This document shows, in pieces, positions 1-18,009 of a stretch of DNA of 64,000 bases. The stretch is from Ovis canadensis. Its lineage: Eukaryota; Chordata; Mammalia; Artiodactyla; Bovidae. The translations under genes were made by a program, and so were the position numbers. Numbering within the stretch: the stretch's first letter is position 1; each line of letters starts with the position of its first letter. The stretch lies in NCBI RefSeq assembly GCF_042477335.2, contig NC_091263.1, positions 73,830,501-73,894,500 of the forward strand, read 5' to 3'. The notes below the pieces were generated by a model that saw only the letters and a program-made list of their open reading frames with translations, ran no database searches and was not told the origin of the DNA.

Positions 1-6500
<6,500 letters not shown>

Positions 6501-9500
6501 CTCTGGCCTGCCTCATGGGCTCACGGGGCTCCTGAGTCCCGCCTGGGTGTGGGGATTGTTAAGAGTGAACTGGTCCTACAGCCCTGGGGTTCAGACAGAG
6601 GGGCTCCTGGAACACGGGTCCCTGTGCCTCCCCTGAGCCACCTGAACTTCCTCACTGCCTGGTGGGGGTCCCGGGGTCTCGGTGGGTGCGGGGGAGGCTC
6701 AGGGAGGCTGTGGGCTCTGCAGCCTCTAGCCACGTGCTGGCCATTTTCCTAAGGGCTCAGCGGGGCTCAGGGAGAGCCCAGGGGGACACGTCCCCCTGCC
6801 ATCCTCGAGCTCCTGTGTCTGAGCTCCCTGCTCACCGGTGTCCGTGTCCACCGGCAAACGTGATCGCCGGTGTCTCTGACCGCTGATGTCACTGAGTGCT
6901 GTTCTCTAATCAATGATTCTGGTTACTGGGGACAGTCAGCACGACTGACGTTCCTGATCAATGGCACATCTGATCAGAGCCTGTGGCTGCAGAAGTCGGT
7001 CTCCTAGCAGCCAATCGCCAGCTCGCGATCACCAGGGTTCCCTCCAGGCCTCTGTTCGGGGCTGTGTCCCGTCACTGCCTGCTCGGCAGTGTCTCCAGCA
7101 GCAGGCCCTGCTCACCAGTCAGGGCTCCTAACCGCCTCTCACCGTCTTCAGCAGGGTCTGCGCCCGGGCTGCCTGGCTGCCGACGCCCCTGCTCCCGACC
7201 ACCACCGTGCCCTGTCACTGCTGTCTCGGGTCACGCAGAGCGCGGCCACCGGGGTCACCGATCAGGACTGTCCTAGTCAGGGGCAGGTCTGACTGCTTGT
7301 GCGTGCCCAGCGTCTGCAGGCCGACGCTGCCCCAGCACCAGCGGCCCTCAGCAATGCCTCGGTCCCTCGTCTCCAGTGGCCTCAGGACCACTGGCACTGG
7401 TCGCGGAGGGGCCTGCTTGCCATCGAATCTTCCGACCGCCCAGTGAGAGCCATCACATTCGACACAGGTGACTGCCGAGTCTTCCCTTCCAAGTCCCCGG
7501 TGACCAGTGTCCCTCATCCCCCAGCAGCAGCAGCAGCGGGGGACCAGCCTCACAGGTCCCCAGGAACACCTGTCTCTAACCATCAGCGCCTCGATCCCCA
7601 CAAGATCACACACCTCTGGGTGGTCGTGGCCACTGACTCGAAAGGGACGCTGATGCCCCATCACCTGCTTACTCCCCACGGCCCTAGATCTGCGGCCAAG
7701 GCCGCCTCTCCCCAGCAGGATCTCAGATCTCCCCGAGGCCACATTCCTCAAGTCCCTCTGTTCACCGTCCGTGAGCCTGACCCCCACCGTCTCTGCTCCC
7801 TGGGTCCCTGGCGACGTGTATCTGACGGCCATCTGCCTGCTCCCAGGCCCTCACGTCCACTGCCCAGGAAGCTCCCCTTTATCCTCCTCAGCCCAGACCG
7901 CAGGCTGGAGGGCGCGGGCTCGGGTGCCTGCTGGGGCTCTCAGATGACCAGCCCCCTAGTCAGGACAGAGGGGGGGGAGTGCCTGCCTGGGGCCCTGACC
8001 CAGGCCACCCCTGCCCATGCTGTGCCCTCCACCCGCGCCCTCGCTGGAGCAGGAACAGCCCGCTGTGTAGTCAGGGCGGGCTCTCTGCAGCTCCCGTCCC
8101 GGCCGTGGGGCTTGGCCTCCCCTCCCGGGGCGCTGACATGCGCCCCGGCTCCCGACCAGGAGAGGGTGTCTCACTTGGACGGTGCGTGGAGCACACGCAC
8201 ACCTGGCCCTGCTATGGTCTGGGGGCTACCCGGCCCACAAGACCAGCAAGAGTCCCTGCTCCCAAGCAGAGGACGTTCCAGGCTGTGAGTGGCATGGCGG
8301 CCCCGCCCAGCCTCTGGCCAACAGGCCCTCCACCCAGAGTCCAGGACCACCGCCTGGAGCCTGGAGACTAAGCGCTGCCCGAAGCACGGGGCACAGAGCC
8401 TGCCTGACCCCCGACCCAGAACTCAGCACCTACCTGCGGGAACTCAGCCTGAGGCCGTGAGCCCGGACCTCAGAATCCAGGCGTCAGAGCAGAGCCCAGA
8501 ACCCCCGGGGCCCTGCTGTGGGCCCCAAGCCTCAGTCCAGAGCTTGCAGCTCAGAACCAGAGCCCACTCCCGACCCAAGCACAGAATCCACAGCCCAGGA
8601 TGACCCCTGGAAGAGGCCTCCCTGTCCCCAATGCTTCTCTAGCGGCCCCCCACCTCCCTCCTTCCTTCTGCCGCCAGAGTCCCTGCAGGGGCCCGGGCCA
8701 GGGCTGCGGAAGGTGCCGAGCCGGCTGGATGCTGGGCCACTGGCAGGCGCTTCTCAGACACCCGTGAACCAGACCCGGTCACTGATCCCGCACACGGGAA
8801 CCAGCCCCGTTGGTTCTTGGTGTGGGGGTGGGCCCGAGACACGCGAGGCTCCTTGCTGGGGGGGACCTGTTGCCAGGATGACGGGTTTGCAGGGCAGGGG
8901 GCCCTGACAGAGCTGGGTGGAGGGTGGTCGCGGTGCTGAGGGGGACGGTGTTCCCCGCAGTAGAGGGGGCAGCTCGTGCTGGCCCTGGAGGCCCAGCTTC
9001 CAGGCCAGCGAGTCCCTCCAGAGCAGCAGGCCCAGGCCCGGGGCTCTGGCTCCGCACCGCTGTTCCCAACCCCCAGTGAAGTCTCACACAGCCCAGGGTC
9101 ATTGTGCTGGAAACAGTTTCGATTCTGTGGCCGCGGAGCTCCCAGGCAGGGCGGGCGTGCTGGCGGGCTGCTCGGGGCGCCGGGGCCTTTATGACACTGC
9201 GGGCGGCGCCGGGCGCCGGGGGTGGGCCAGCCTTTGTTCCATCTGTTTGCACCCAGGGGGACAGGCGGCCTGGGCCCTTCCTCCTGCGGGGCCCCTTCTT
9301 CCCATTTGTGGGAGGAAGGACCCAACCCCTCCTTGTAATTCTTACAGTCTAGCTCGGTCCCTAAAACCCTCCTCCCCGCTCCTGGTGACCCTCCGCCAGG
9401 AACAGGGCAGGGAGCCAGCATTCCAGGCCCCAGGGTCCCAGACCGACCCCACCCCGGGGGAACTAGGCGTGCGCGGGATGCCTGGGTCCGGCTCACCTGG

Positions 9501-9600
9501 GAGGAAGGGAAGGTGAGCCACGGGACTGATGGTGGGGGGGAGGGGGGGGTCGGGCGGCGAGTCCTGGGCCGGCACATCAGAAGGTGGCCTGGCTTGTTTT
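6501..9600. other. Intergenic, no gene seen
   Basis: GC-rich flank downstream of GATA2. Roughly 6800-7700 looks built from degenerate short units rich in GATCACC, GTCACTG and CCCTG. Open frames such as 7299-8288 (+) show no family signature and are composition-driven. Confidence 0.6.
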
Positions 9601-9604
9601 GCTT

Positions 9605-9860
9605 TTAGGCAAAATGATGAAATGATTCCGAACTTTATCTGGAAAAACAAGACCAGCAGAACAAGTCAGAAAAGTAGGGAAAAAACAGAGCGCAGTGTGT
9701 GTGCGTGTCTTTCCACTATTAAACAAGATTCTCTCATCCCGGTCGTTCAAACCTCGTGGCTGGGCGGACAGAATAAGCCGATCAACGGCTCAGACTCGGG
9801 TAAGCCCAAAAGAAACCCGATTATTTACAAGATAACGGGTGATCAACGAGGTATCCTGCA
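9605..9860 (+). mobile_element. Old L1 LINE relic, ORF2 3' region
   Basis: AT-richer segment resembling the end of L1 ORF2 (pattern TTTATCTGGAAAAACAAGAC, then GGACAGAATAAGCCGATCAA, then AACCCGATTATTTACAAG). It is heavily decayed. Probably part of the same insertion as the L1 3' UTR further downstream. Confidence 0.6.
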
Positions 9861-10047
9861 TTGATGCAGGCTATTCGGTCCCAGGGGTCGGAACACCCAG
9901 CCGGCAGCACCTCCACGGGTGAAGGCCTGCTCAGGTCTGGGGCCGTCAGCCCGTGGGCCGGGCCAGCCAGCGGACAAGCTTTGTTTGGGCCACACCATCT
10001 TTGACAAAAATATGACTGAGTTGCAAATACTTCTAAGGTAGGAGACT

Positions 10048-10175
10048 CAGGGAGCTCCCTGGCAGCCGAGTGGCCAGGATTCCAGGCTTGTACTGCCTCG
10101 GCTTGGGTTCAGTCCCTGGTCAGGACACTGGGATCCTGGAAGCCGTTTGGCACAGCCAAGAAAGAAAAAATTGGG
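10048..10175 (+). mobile_element. CHR-type tRNA-derived SINE
   Basis: Sequence with the layout CTCCCTGGCAGCCGAGTGG, TTGGGTTCAGTCCCTGGTCA and a tail GGCACAGCCAAGAAAGAAA resembles the CHR-1/CHR-2 SINE family of whales and ruminants, including an A-box/B-box promoter remnant. It sits between the two L1 pieces. Confidence 0.75.
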
Positions 10176-10394
10176 AGATTCACTTAAAAAGAGGCCGAAG
10201 AGCTGGCGCTGAGGGGCTGCATGTGTGCAGGGCCATCTCTGCACTGCTCCCCTCAAGCCCTGCTCCGTCCCCACAGGGCCCCTCCCGCCCAGGCCTGTCT
10301 GGGTCTTGGGGACACAGAGCTTGTGTCCAGCGTCCCATGGAGTCTATTCCACTTCCTGACTTCTCAAGGAGTTGTTCTCAAAATCATTCACTGC

Positions 10395-10425
10395 AACCTA
10401 CCCAGCTGGGTCAGCCGGGTAGGTT
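10395..10425. repeat. Short imperfect hairpin
   Basis: AACCTACCC (10395-10403) and GGGTAGGTT (10417-10425) are exact reverse complements. Inside them GCTG (10405-10408) pairs with CAGC (10412-10415) around a 3-base loop, leaving one A/C mismatch. Confidence 0.85.
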
Positions 10426-10734
10426 CTCCGACCGAAAGATTGGCCAGGAACACTGCAAAACTCTAGGTGAAGTCTGGCCTTTGAAGGAATCAAAGAGAAA
10501 GAAGGGCCCATTTTAAGGAAATGTGCTGGGATTGCAAGCCTTCTGGGGCAGGGAGGGAGTGGGGACAACGCCTGGGGTCGTGCGGTGCGTCTGAAATGAG
10601 CCCTGAGATCACATTCTAGCTCCAAGGCCAGAACGCTGAGTGACCTTCCAAGACAGCCTGGATGCAACCCACACACTCAGGAAGAGGGCATGGTAAGCAC
10701 TTACTCCCCGAAGAAGTGAAAGCAGAACTCCAGC

Positions 10735-11230
10735 AGGCACTATTGGCAGCCATGTTTACAGCAGCTTTACTCACAGCAGCCCAAAGGCAGAGGCAACTCA
10801 AGTGTCCGCTGATGGATGAGCGGATGAAGGCAGTGAGGCCCATCCGCACAGCAGAATATTACTTGACCTTAGAAAGGAAGGGAACTCTGACACCCGCTAC
10901 AGCTCGGATGACGGACCTTGAGGGCTTCACGCTCAGCAAAGCGAGTCAGCGGCAGACACGGACTGGCTGATCCCATGCGTCGGAGGCCCCAGGAGCTCCC
11001 AGGTCCACAGGGACAGAAAGGAGAGGCTGGTTACCAGGGCCGGGGCGCAGGGGCGGACGGGGAGCCGTCTAACGGGGACAGCTTCGGTTTGGCCAGACGC
11101 AGAGGCCCTGGAGATGACGGTGGTCAGGGCTGCACGCGAACAGGGACGCGCTTACGGCCAGTGGCTGGACACGTTACGACGGCAGCCTTCATGTTCTGCG
11201 TGTTTTACTACAGCAAACCAGAAGCAGGGG
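10735..11230 (+). mobile_element. Old L1 LINE 3' end
   Basis: Matches the familiar mammalian L1 3' pattern in order: TTTACAGCAGCTTTACTCAC, CAACTCAAGTGTCCGCTGAT, CAGCAGAATATTACTTGA, a GAGAGGCTGGTTACCAGGG-type block, and the GGAGATGACGGTGGTCAG block near the end. Strongly diverged. Confidence 0.8.
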
Positions 11231-12150
11231 GTGAGGGAACCGCAGGACTCCCACTAGGAAGCCTTGAAAATGCCTCCTGAAGGCTCTGCTCTGAAGCCGA
11301 GTGTATAGCACGGTGACAACAGGCGCTGCAACATCTGGGGAAGGAACTGTCCCTAAGCGCTAACAGAGGGTGACGTCTGTGACAGGCGAGTTCCCCTTCT
11401 CCCCATTTTCCAACTATTCCACAATGAGGTTTAACAGCTTTAACAATAAACAGAATTATTCAAGACGAACCATTGCAAAATGGAAGATAAAAACTTTGCA
11501 ATTGGGCCAGTATGCAAAAGCTCAAAACAGAAAGATGCAACATGTAATAAAAAGGCAGCTGCCTGACACCTCCCCGCCCGGCCCCCGAGGAAAAAGAAAA
11601 AGAAAACAGGCAGAGGAGGGACCCAGGGGTCCTTCCCAACAGACACGTGAGTGAACGCCTGGCAATCATCTGGACGGGAGCTCAACCTCAGAGAGAATCA
11701 AGTCCACGCAGATTTTGCGTGGAGGCACCACTTTTAACCTCTCTCTCAGGAAGACGGCAAAGGCCAGCAGCCTGTAGGAGTGGCTGCTGGCACGTGCCAT
11801 TTGTGGGAGCGTTGACTGGATTCCACGTGCTCCCGGGCCCAGCAAGCTCGTCTCAGGACTAGAAATAAGAAGTCCAACTGCAAGGGTTTTTTTTGGGGGG
11901 CGGGGGGGAAGGAAAATGCCGAACAGTATGTAATGCATGACTTTTTTGTTTTAAAAAATATCTGTGTGGATATATAAAGAAATCTGGGAAGACATGCCTC
12001 ATGAGTAACAGCTGTTACTTCTGGGAAGTGTGAGAGGCCACAGGTGGGAAGATGGTAGCTTTCACTTTATAAATTTGTGTTATTATCATAAGCTGCCACT
12101 TGTGTTATGCAGAAAATAAAGAATCATTATTAGAACTTTTTCTCCTTTAT
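11230..12150. other. AT-richer intergenic stretch, possible repeat debris
   Basis: Two A/T-rich pieces (about 11385-11560 and 11925-12125) resemble decayed LINE or DNA-transposon 3' ends ending in T-rich/A-rich sequence. I cannot name the family. No gene seen. Confidence 0.45.
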
Positions 12151-12350
12151 CTGCCTTGTTTCTGGTCCGTCTCGCGGGGGTTCTCCCCTTCAGATCTGCC
12201 CGGAGAACGCCTCTTCACCCTTCAAAACCCCAGCCAAAGACCCTAGAGGAAGCCTTACCTGACTTCCGCCTCCGCTCAGCCCCTCAGGGCTCCCTAGTCC
12301 CTAGCCAATGTCGCTGCCTGGCTGTGGGGCAGACAGAACTGCCTCTCTCT

Positions 12351-12450
12351 TGCTGTGTGGCCTTGAGCAAGTGACTGTCCCTCTGAACCCTCAGTCCTCA
12401 TCAGCAAAGGCAGACCACACCTTGCAGGGTTGGTGAAGGGGTAATATAAG
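12351..12450 (+). mobile_element. MIR SINE fragment
   Basis: TGTGTGGCCTTGAGCAAGTG, then CTCAGTCCTCATCAGCAAAG, then GCAGGGTTGGTGAAGG follows the core and 3' part of the MIR consensus. Confidence 0.75.
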
Positions 12451-12994
12451 GAAGGCCAAGGGTACTCCATCCTCGGAAAGCCCACCCAAGCAGGAGACGG
12501 CCTTCCGGGGCCATTTCAGCTCAGGGGGCTTCAGATGGAGCCCCGGAGCTTGTCTCCACCCCTGGAGGCCCACGTGCTTGGCGGCCTCTTTGTTCTTGCT
12601 TCTCCAGGGCGCCTAAGGCTGCGGATGGGAGTGTTAAGGCGACGGCCCTGGCCGTTCAGTGGGTGCTTTCCACGTTTCCCCCTGGCCGGCCCCTAGCAGG
12701 GCGGGCTGCCCCCGATGACCCTCCTGCACTGCTGGGCACTGCTCCCCGGGGGGGCAGGCAGGATGGCTGCCACTGGCATGCAGGCTGGAGCTGGGGCTCC
12801 TCCCCAGAGAGGGGACTTGGGGCCCCCAGCCCAGCTGCTTCCTTCCAGCTATCTGGCCCCCTAACCCCTCACCCCAACCCTGATGCAGGGCTCCTGGGGG
12901 GACCCCGGGGAGATGCCGGTTTCTTTCTTCTCCTCACCCCTACCTCCAGGTGTGGCTGTGCTGATCTAGGGGAGGCCGTGATCCAGGCACAGAG

Positions 12995-13247
12995 CAGATG
13001 CTGGGGGTCCCCCGTTCTCAGGAGCGGATGCTGGGGGAGGCCCCCAGTCCTCAGGAGTGGATGCTGGGGGGTCCCCCGTTCTCAGGAGCGGATGCTGGGG
13101 GAGGCCCCCCATCCTCAGGAGCGGATGCTGGGGGTCCTCCATCCTCAGGAGCGGATGCTGGGGGTCCCTCGTCCTCAGGAGCGGATGCTGGGGGGCCCCC
13201 GTCCTCAGGAGCGGATGCTGGGGGTCCCTCGTCCTCAGGAGCAGGCA
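12995..13247 (+). repeat. ~30-base minisatellite, about 8 units
   Basis: The unit GGATGCTGGGGGTCCCTCGT plus CCTCAGGAGC recurs with small length changes (28-33 bases) and C/T variants. A frame open on both strands through it yields repetitive peptide and is not a gene. Confidence 0.93.
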
Positions 13248-13453
13248 GGCAGATCTACAGACACACGTCCCCCCAGGGCACCACCACACACCGCCTGGCT
13301 CTGCCCGCACCCACGGGCAGCACCCTGGCCTCCTCTGTCACTCCCTGCCCGCTGCTCGGGCCCTGCCACCTGCCTCTTCTGCCATGGGGTTCGCGTGCAA
13401 CCTTTTCATTTCCATGGTGAATACCCAGAAAGAGAGCCAACCACACAACACCT

Positions 13454-13562
13454 CCAAGCCACTGCGGGCTCCTTGCCTGGAGAATCCAATGTGCAGAAGA
13501 GCCTGGCAGGCTACTGTCCACGGGGTCGCGAAGAGGCAGACCCGACCCACGTGACCAAGCAC
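13454..13562 (+). mobile_element. Bov-A type SINE fragment
   Basis: CTTGCCTGGAGAATCCAATG, then GAGCCTGGCAGGCTACTGTC, CACGGGGTCGCGAAGAGGC follows the ruminant Bov-A monomer. Its 3' tail is lost. Confidence 0.85.
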
Positions 13563-14235
13563 GCACTCCACCTGCTACTGGTTTTCTATCCCGTGTAAGA
13601 AACCGCCGCCAACCCAGACGCTCAAAGGCGCACGCATGTCTGTGCCACCGTCTGTGGATCAGGAGCCCAGGGGCGGGGCGGCTCAGGGCTCCACGTGGCT
13701 GCAGACGAGGTGCCACCAGGGCTGGCCTCTCAGCAGAGGCTGGACCGCAGAGACACCCAACCGGATGCCACGCTCCTCGACTCCCCCGCAGCTGCGCCAT
13801 CTGGCAGCTCCTTCTAAGTGGGCAACAAACAAGACTCTGACGGGGGGACCCACTGGGCGGAGCTCATATAAAGTCCCATAGTCCCAGAGCGACACCCCTC
13901 CTAAGCCAGAGCCCCCTCTTCTCGGGGGAGTGGGAGGAGCCTAGGACTGCAACTACTGAGTCAAGGGACTCCCCCGCCCCCGACCTGTAGGCGAAGGCCA
14001 AGGGATTTCCAAACTCGTCCCAGTCACCATTCCCACTAAGGGCCTGGGAGCTTCACACCCTCGCTGCCACTCACTGCGTTTCGCACGCTGCGTTTATACC
14101 AGTTTGTTGCGTATGAAATAGTCTCTCGCTACGGAGACGCCTTTCTGGAACCTGCAACTGATCGAGTCCTTCCCCTACTGCTGATTCACAGCTGCCCCAG
14201 GGCCCCCCAGTCCAGGACACACGCACAGCCGGGCC

Positions 14236-14502
14236 TGGTGCCCGAGCCCTGTGCCCGAGCCCTGCAGCCTCTGTGCCTGAGCCCTGTGCCCGAGCCCTGT
14301 GCCCGAGCCCTGCAGCCTCTGTGCCCGAGCCCTGTGCCCGAGCCCTGCAGCCTCTGTGCCCGAGCCCTGTGCCCGAGCCCTGCAGCCTCTGTGCCCGAGC
14401 CCTGTGCCCGAGCCCTGCAGCCTCTGTGCCTGAGCCCTGTGCCCGAGCCCTGCAGCCTCTGTGCCCGAGCCCTGTGCCCGAGCCCTGCAGCCTCTGTGCC
14501 CA
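14236..14502 (+). repeat. 35-base minisatellite with nested 15-base units
   Basis: GCCTCTGTGCCCGAGCCCTG plus TGCCCGAGCCCTGCA repeats about seven times. One unit has an extra 15-base GTGCCCGAGCCCT block. Some copies have TGCCTGAG instead of TGCCCGAG. Confidence 0.95.
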
Positions 14503-14628
14503 CAGGCCCCGCAACTCCTTCATGTTTCGAGGTTCTGACCTTGTTAATTTATTAGGAAATAAATAGCCAAACAAGTCACCTGTATGGTTTTAAATGTGCA
14601 TATGAATGAAACGAATACCTCTGGTCTA

Positions 14629-15685
14629 TCGCTTCAGTTCAGTTGCTCAGTTGTGTCCAACTCTTTTCGACCCTGTAGACTGCAGCACCCCAGGCCTCCC
14701 TGTCCATCACCAACTCCCAGAGTCCACCCAAACCCATGTCCATCGAGTCAGTGATGCCACCCACCCATCTCATCCTCTGTTGTCCCCTTCTCCTCCCGCC
14801 TTCAATCTTTCCCAGCATCAGGGTCTTTTCCAATGAGTCAGCTGTTCACATCAGGTGGCCAAATTATTAGAGCTTCAGCATCAGTCCTTCCAATGAACAC
14901 CCAGGACTGATCTCCTTTAGGATGGATTGGTTGGATCGCCTTGCAGTCCAAGGGACTCTCAAGAGTCTTCTCCAACACCACAGTTCAAAAGCATCAATTC
15001 TTTAGCGCTCAAATTTCTTTATAGTCTTAACTCTCGAATCCATACATGACCACTGGAAAAACCATAGCCTTGACTAGATGGACCTTTGTTGGCAAAGTGA
15101 CGTGTCTGCTTTTTAACATGCTGTCTAGGTTGGTCACAGCTTTTCTTCCAAGGAGCAAGCATCTGTTAATTTCATGACTGCAATCACCATCTGCAGTGAC
15201 TTTGGAGCCCAAAAAAATAAAGTCTGTCACTGTTTCCATTGTTTTCCATCTATTTGCCATGAAGGGATGGGACCATGATCTTCGTTTTCTGAATGTTGAG
15301 CTTTAAGCCAACTTTCTCACTCTCCTCTTTCACTTTCATCAAGAGGCTCTTTAGCTCCTCTTCACTTTCTGCCATAAGGGTAGTGTCATCTGCATATCTG
15401 AGGTTATTGATATTTCTCCTGGCAATCTTGATTCCAGCTTGTGCTTCCTCCAGCCCAGCGTTTCTCATGATGTACCCTGCATAGAAGTTAAATAAGTGGG
15501 GTGACAGTATACAGCCTTGACGTACTCATTTCCCAATTTGGAACCAGTCCGTTGTTCCATGTCCACTTCTAACTGTTGCTTCCTGACCTGCATACAGGTT
15601 CCTCAGGAGCAGATCAGGTGGTCTGGTTTTCCTGTCTCTTTAAGAATTTTCCAGCTTGTTGGTATCACACAGTCAAAGGGTTGGC
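14629..15685 (-). mobile_element. BovB (RTE) LINE, 5'-truncated, broken
   Basis: The + strand is the reverse complement of the BovB 3' part: it starts CGCTTCAGTTCAGTTGCTCA and ends near CACACAGTCAAAGGG. On the - strand the reverse transcriptase region remains in two frames, about 15468-15250 with the YADD catalytic motif (NNLRYADDTTLMAESEEEL) and about 15260-15027 (FIFLGSKVTADGDCSHEI). The frames are separated by a small deletion/frameshift, and the 5' part of the element is missing, so it is dead. BovB marks ruminant genomes and is the source of the Bov-A/Bov-tA SINE tails. Confidence 0.95.
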
Positions 15686-15689
15686 CCCC

Positions 15690-16140
15690 CTTCAAAGCTG
15701 GTCGTGTCTCTGTCCTCCCCAGAGCCTGGAGCAGGCTGTGTAGGGCGGGGAGAGGGAGGTGACCCAGCTGAATCCACATCCTAGGGGACGTCGTGCCCTG
15801 ACCCCCAGGCACAGCAGTGCTTCTGGCCTCGTGGGGGCTGCGTGTGCTCACGGGCACAGGTGTGCCCTGGCCCTGGGGCCTGGCCTGAACATACGTGCGC
15901 AGCGTGCGCGCCCTCTCGACTGCCCCGTCAGGAGGAGCTGTCCTTCTGTTTCTCCTTCACGGCGCTGTCACTACCGGCGCCACGCGAAGCCGTCACCCGC
16001 ATCAGCTTCTCAGACCTTCTGCACTAGAGTCGCCTCCACAAGGCAAGACTCCATCGGGTGCACCCACTGGCATACACAGCTGCAGCCCCCAGAGAGGGCC
16101 TGGCACCCGGCACAAGCCTGACAGGAGCTCAAGACATGCT
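15690..16140. other. Intergenic, nothing recognised
   Basis: GC-rich sequence between the BovB element and the tetranucleotide array. No repeat or gene signature seen. Confidence 0.6.
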
Positions 16141-16147
16141 TGAGACG

Positions 16148-17262
16148 GATGGCGGGTGGGTATGTGCGTGGGTGGATGGATATGTGAGTGGGTGGGTGGA
16201 TGAATGGGTGGGTGGGTGGGTGGATAGATAGATGGATGGATGGATGGATGGATGGATGGATGGATGGGTGGGTGGGTGGGTGGATGGATATGTGGGTGAG
16301 TGAGTGGGTGGGTGGGTGGGTGGGTGGGTGGGTGGGTGGATGGATGGATGGATGGGTGGATGGATGGATGGGTGGGTGGGTGGATGGGTGGGTGGGTGGA
16401 TGGATATGTGGATGAGTGAGCGGGTGGGTGGGTGGGTGGATGGATGGATGGATAGATGGATGGATGGGTGGGTGGGTGGGTGGGTGGATGGATATGTGGG
16501 TGAGTGAGTGGGTGGGTGGGTGGGTGGATGGATATGCGGGTGGGTGGATGGATAGATGGATGGATGGATGGATAGATGGATGGATAGATGGATGGGTGGG
16601 TGGGTGGGAGAATGGATATGTGGGTGAATGGGAGGGTGGGTGGGTGGGTGAGTGGATGGATGGATGGATGGATGGGTGGGAGGATGGATATGTGGGTGAA
16701 TGGGAGGGTGGGTGGGTGGGTGAGTGGATGGATAGATGGATGGATGGATGGATGGATGGGTGGGTGGGTGGGTGGGAGGATGGATATGTGGGTGAATGGG
16801 AGGGTGGGTGGGTGGGTGGATGGATATGTGGGTGAGTGGATGGATGGATGGATGGATGGATGGGTGGGTGGGTGGGTGGATGGATATGTGGGTGGGTGGG
16901 TGGGCGGATAGATGGGTGAATGGGAGGGTGCATGGGTGGGTGGATGGTTGGATAAATGGGTGGATGAGTGAATTGGTGGATGGATAAGCAGATGGATGGA
17001 TGGGAGGATGGATAACTGGCTGGATGATGGATAGACAGAGGGAAGGATTGATTGGCGGATGGATGGGTAGGTAGGTGGGCGGGTGAGAGGTAGATGGATG
17101 GATGGATGGATTTGTGGGGAGGATGGGTGGGCAGACTGACGGATGGGAGGATGGATAACCAGGTGGGTGATGGATAGATGGAGGGATGAGTGGGAGGATG
17201 GGTGGGTAGGCGCATGGATGGTGGGTGGATGGATGCCGAGGACGGGTGGATAAGTGGGTGGC
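16148..17262 (+). repeat. 1.1-kb TGGA/TGGG tetranucleotide-derived satellite
   Basis: Almost uninterrupted mixture of TGGA and TGGG quadruplets with periodic GGATATGTGGGTGA markers, so higher-order units of roughly 80-130 bases are visible. The last ~300 bases are more degenerate. Open frames on the - strand reading IHPPTHPS-type peptides (up to 466 codons) arise from this repeat. Confidence 0.97.
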
Positions 17263-17590
17263 TGGTGTGAACGTGTGTACGTGTGTGCAGGCTTCGGGCT
17301 TCTTTGTTCTATGCTTTTGCCAAAGACCTAGCAAATCACACAGCTGGGAAGCTGCAGAGGCCCCTGGGTGCTGGGGGAGCTTCTGGGGATTGGATTCTCC
17401 TAGATGCCTGAAACCAGCTGCGGGAACTGGGATCAGAGCCCTTCCCAGGGCTGCTGCAGGCGGGGGTCGGGAGGGGAGGGCGGCTGCCCTGGAGGCTGGC
17501 ACACTCTGGAACTTGGGGGATGGTCCCACATGTGACGCCTTCTCTCAGGCTGTAATCGCCCACTGGAGGCTGGAGCTGAGCCTCCAGAGG

Positions 17591-17639
17591 CCACGCGGCC
17601 CACCCCAGGGGTGTAACCACGCGGCCCACCCCAGGGGTG
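17591..17639 (+). repeat. 23-base direct duplication
   Basis: CCACGCGGCCCACCCCAGGG GTG occurs at 17591-17613 and again at 17617-17639, separated by TAA. Confidence 0.9.
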
Positions 17640-18009
17640 GGGAGGGTGAGGACGCAGAGACCCGGTGGGCACAGGTCACTGGCGGGACGCTCCCCTGGAG
17701 GTCCGGGGAGGGCCGGCAGGTCTGAGCCTCGTCTGTGCGGAGGCCGTCCTGGGGTATCTGGGGGGATAGGCCGCCCCGCGCCCTCACCTGCCCGGTGGCC
17801 CTGCTCCCAGCCACCAGCCTGTATGTCCCTCCACCACTTGCCCACGACTCCTCGGACCGCCCGTCCACCCCTCTGCCTTCACTCATCCGTCCTGTCCTTC
17901 CGCCTGCCCACCCTGACCTCGCCCGTCGCCCACACTTCCGTCATTAACCTACGGTGGCTGGCTCCTCCGCCGTCCGAAGCTGTCCTCTCAGCAACCCGAA
18001 GGGGAAGAT

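Noticed and set aside
10048-10175. tRNA gene
   Set aside because: A/B-box-like sequence comes from a tRNA-derived SINE; no intact cloverleaf can be folded.
15027-15468. Functional reverse transcriptase gene
   Set aside because: The element is 5'-truncated and frameshifted; only fragments of the BovB ORF remain.
16010-17529. 401- and 466-codon - strand frames encoding His-Pro-rich repeats
   Set aside because: Direct translation of the TGGA/TGGG array. No start context, splice structure or conserved family.
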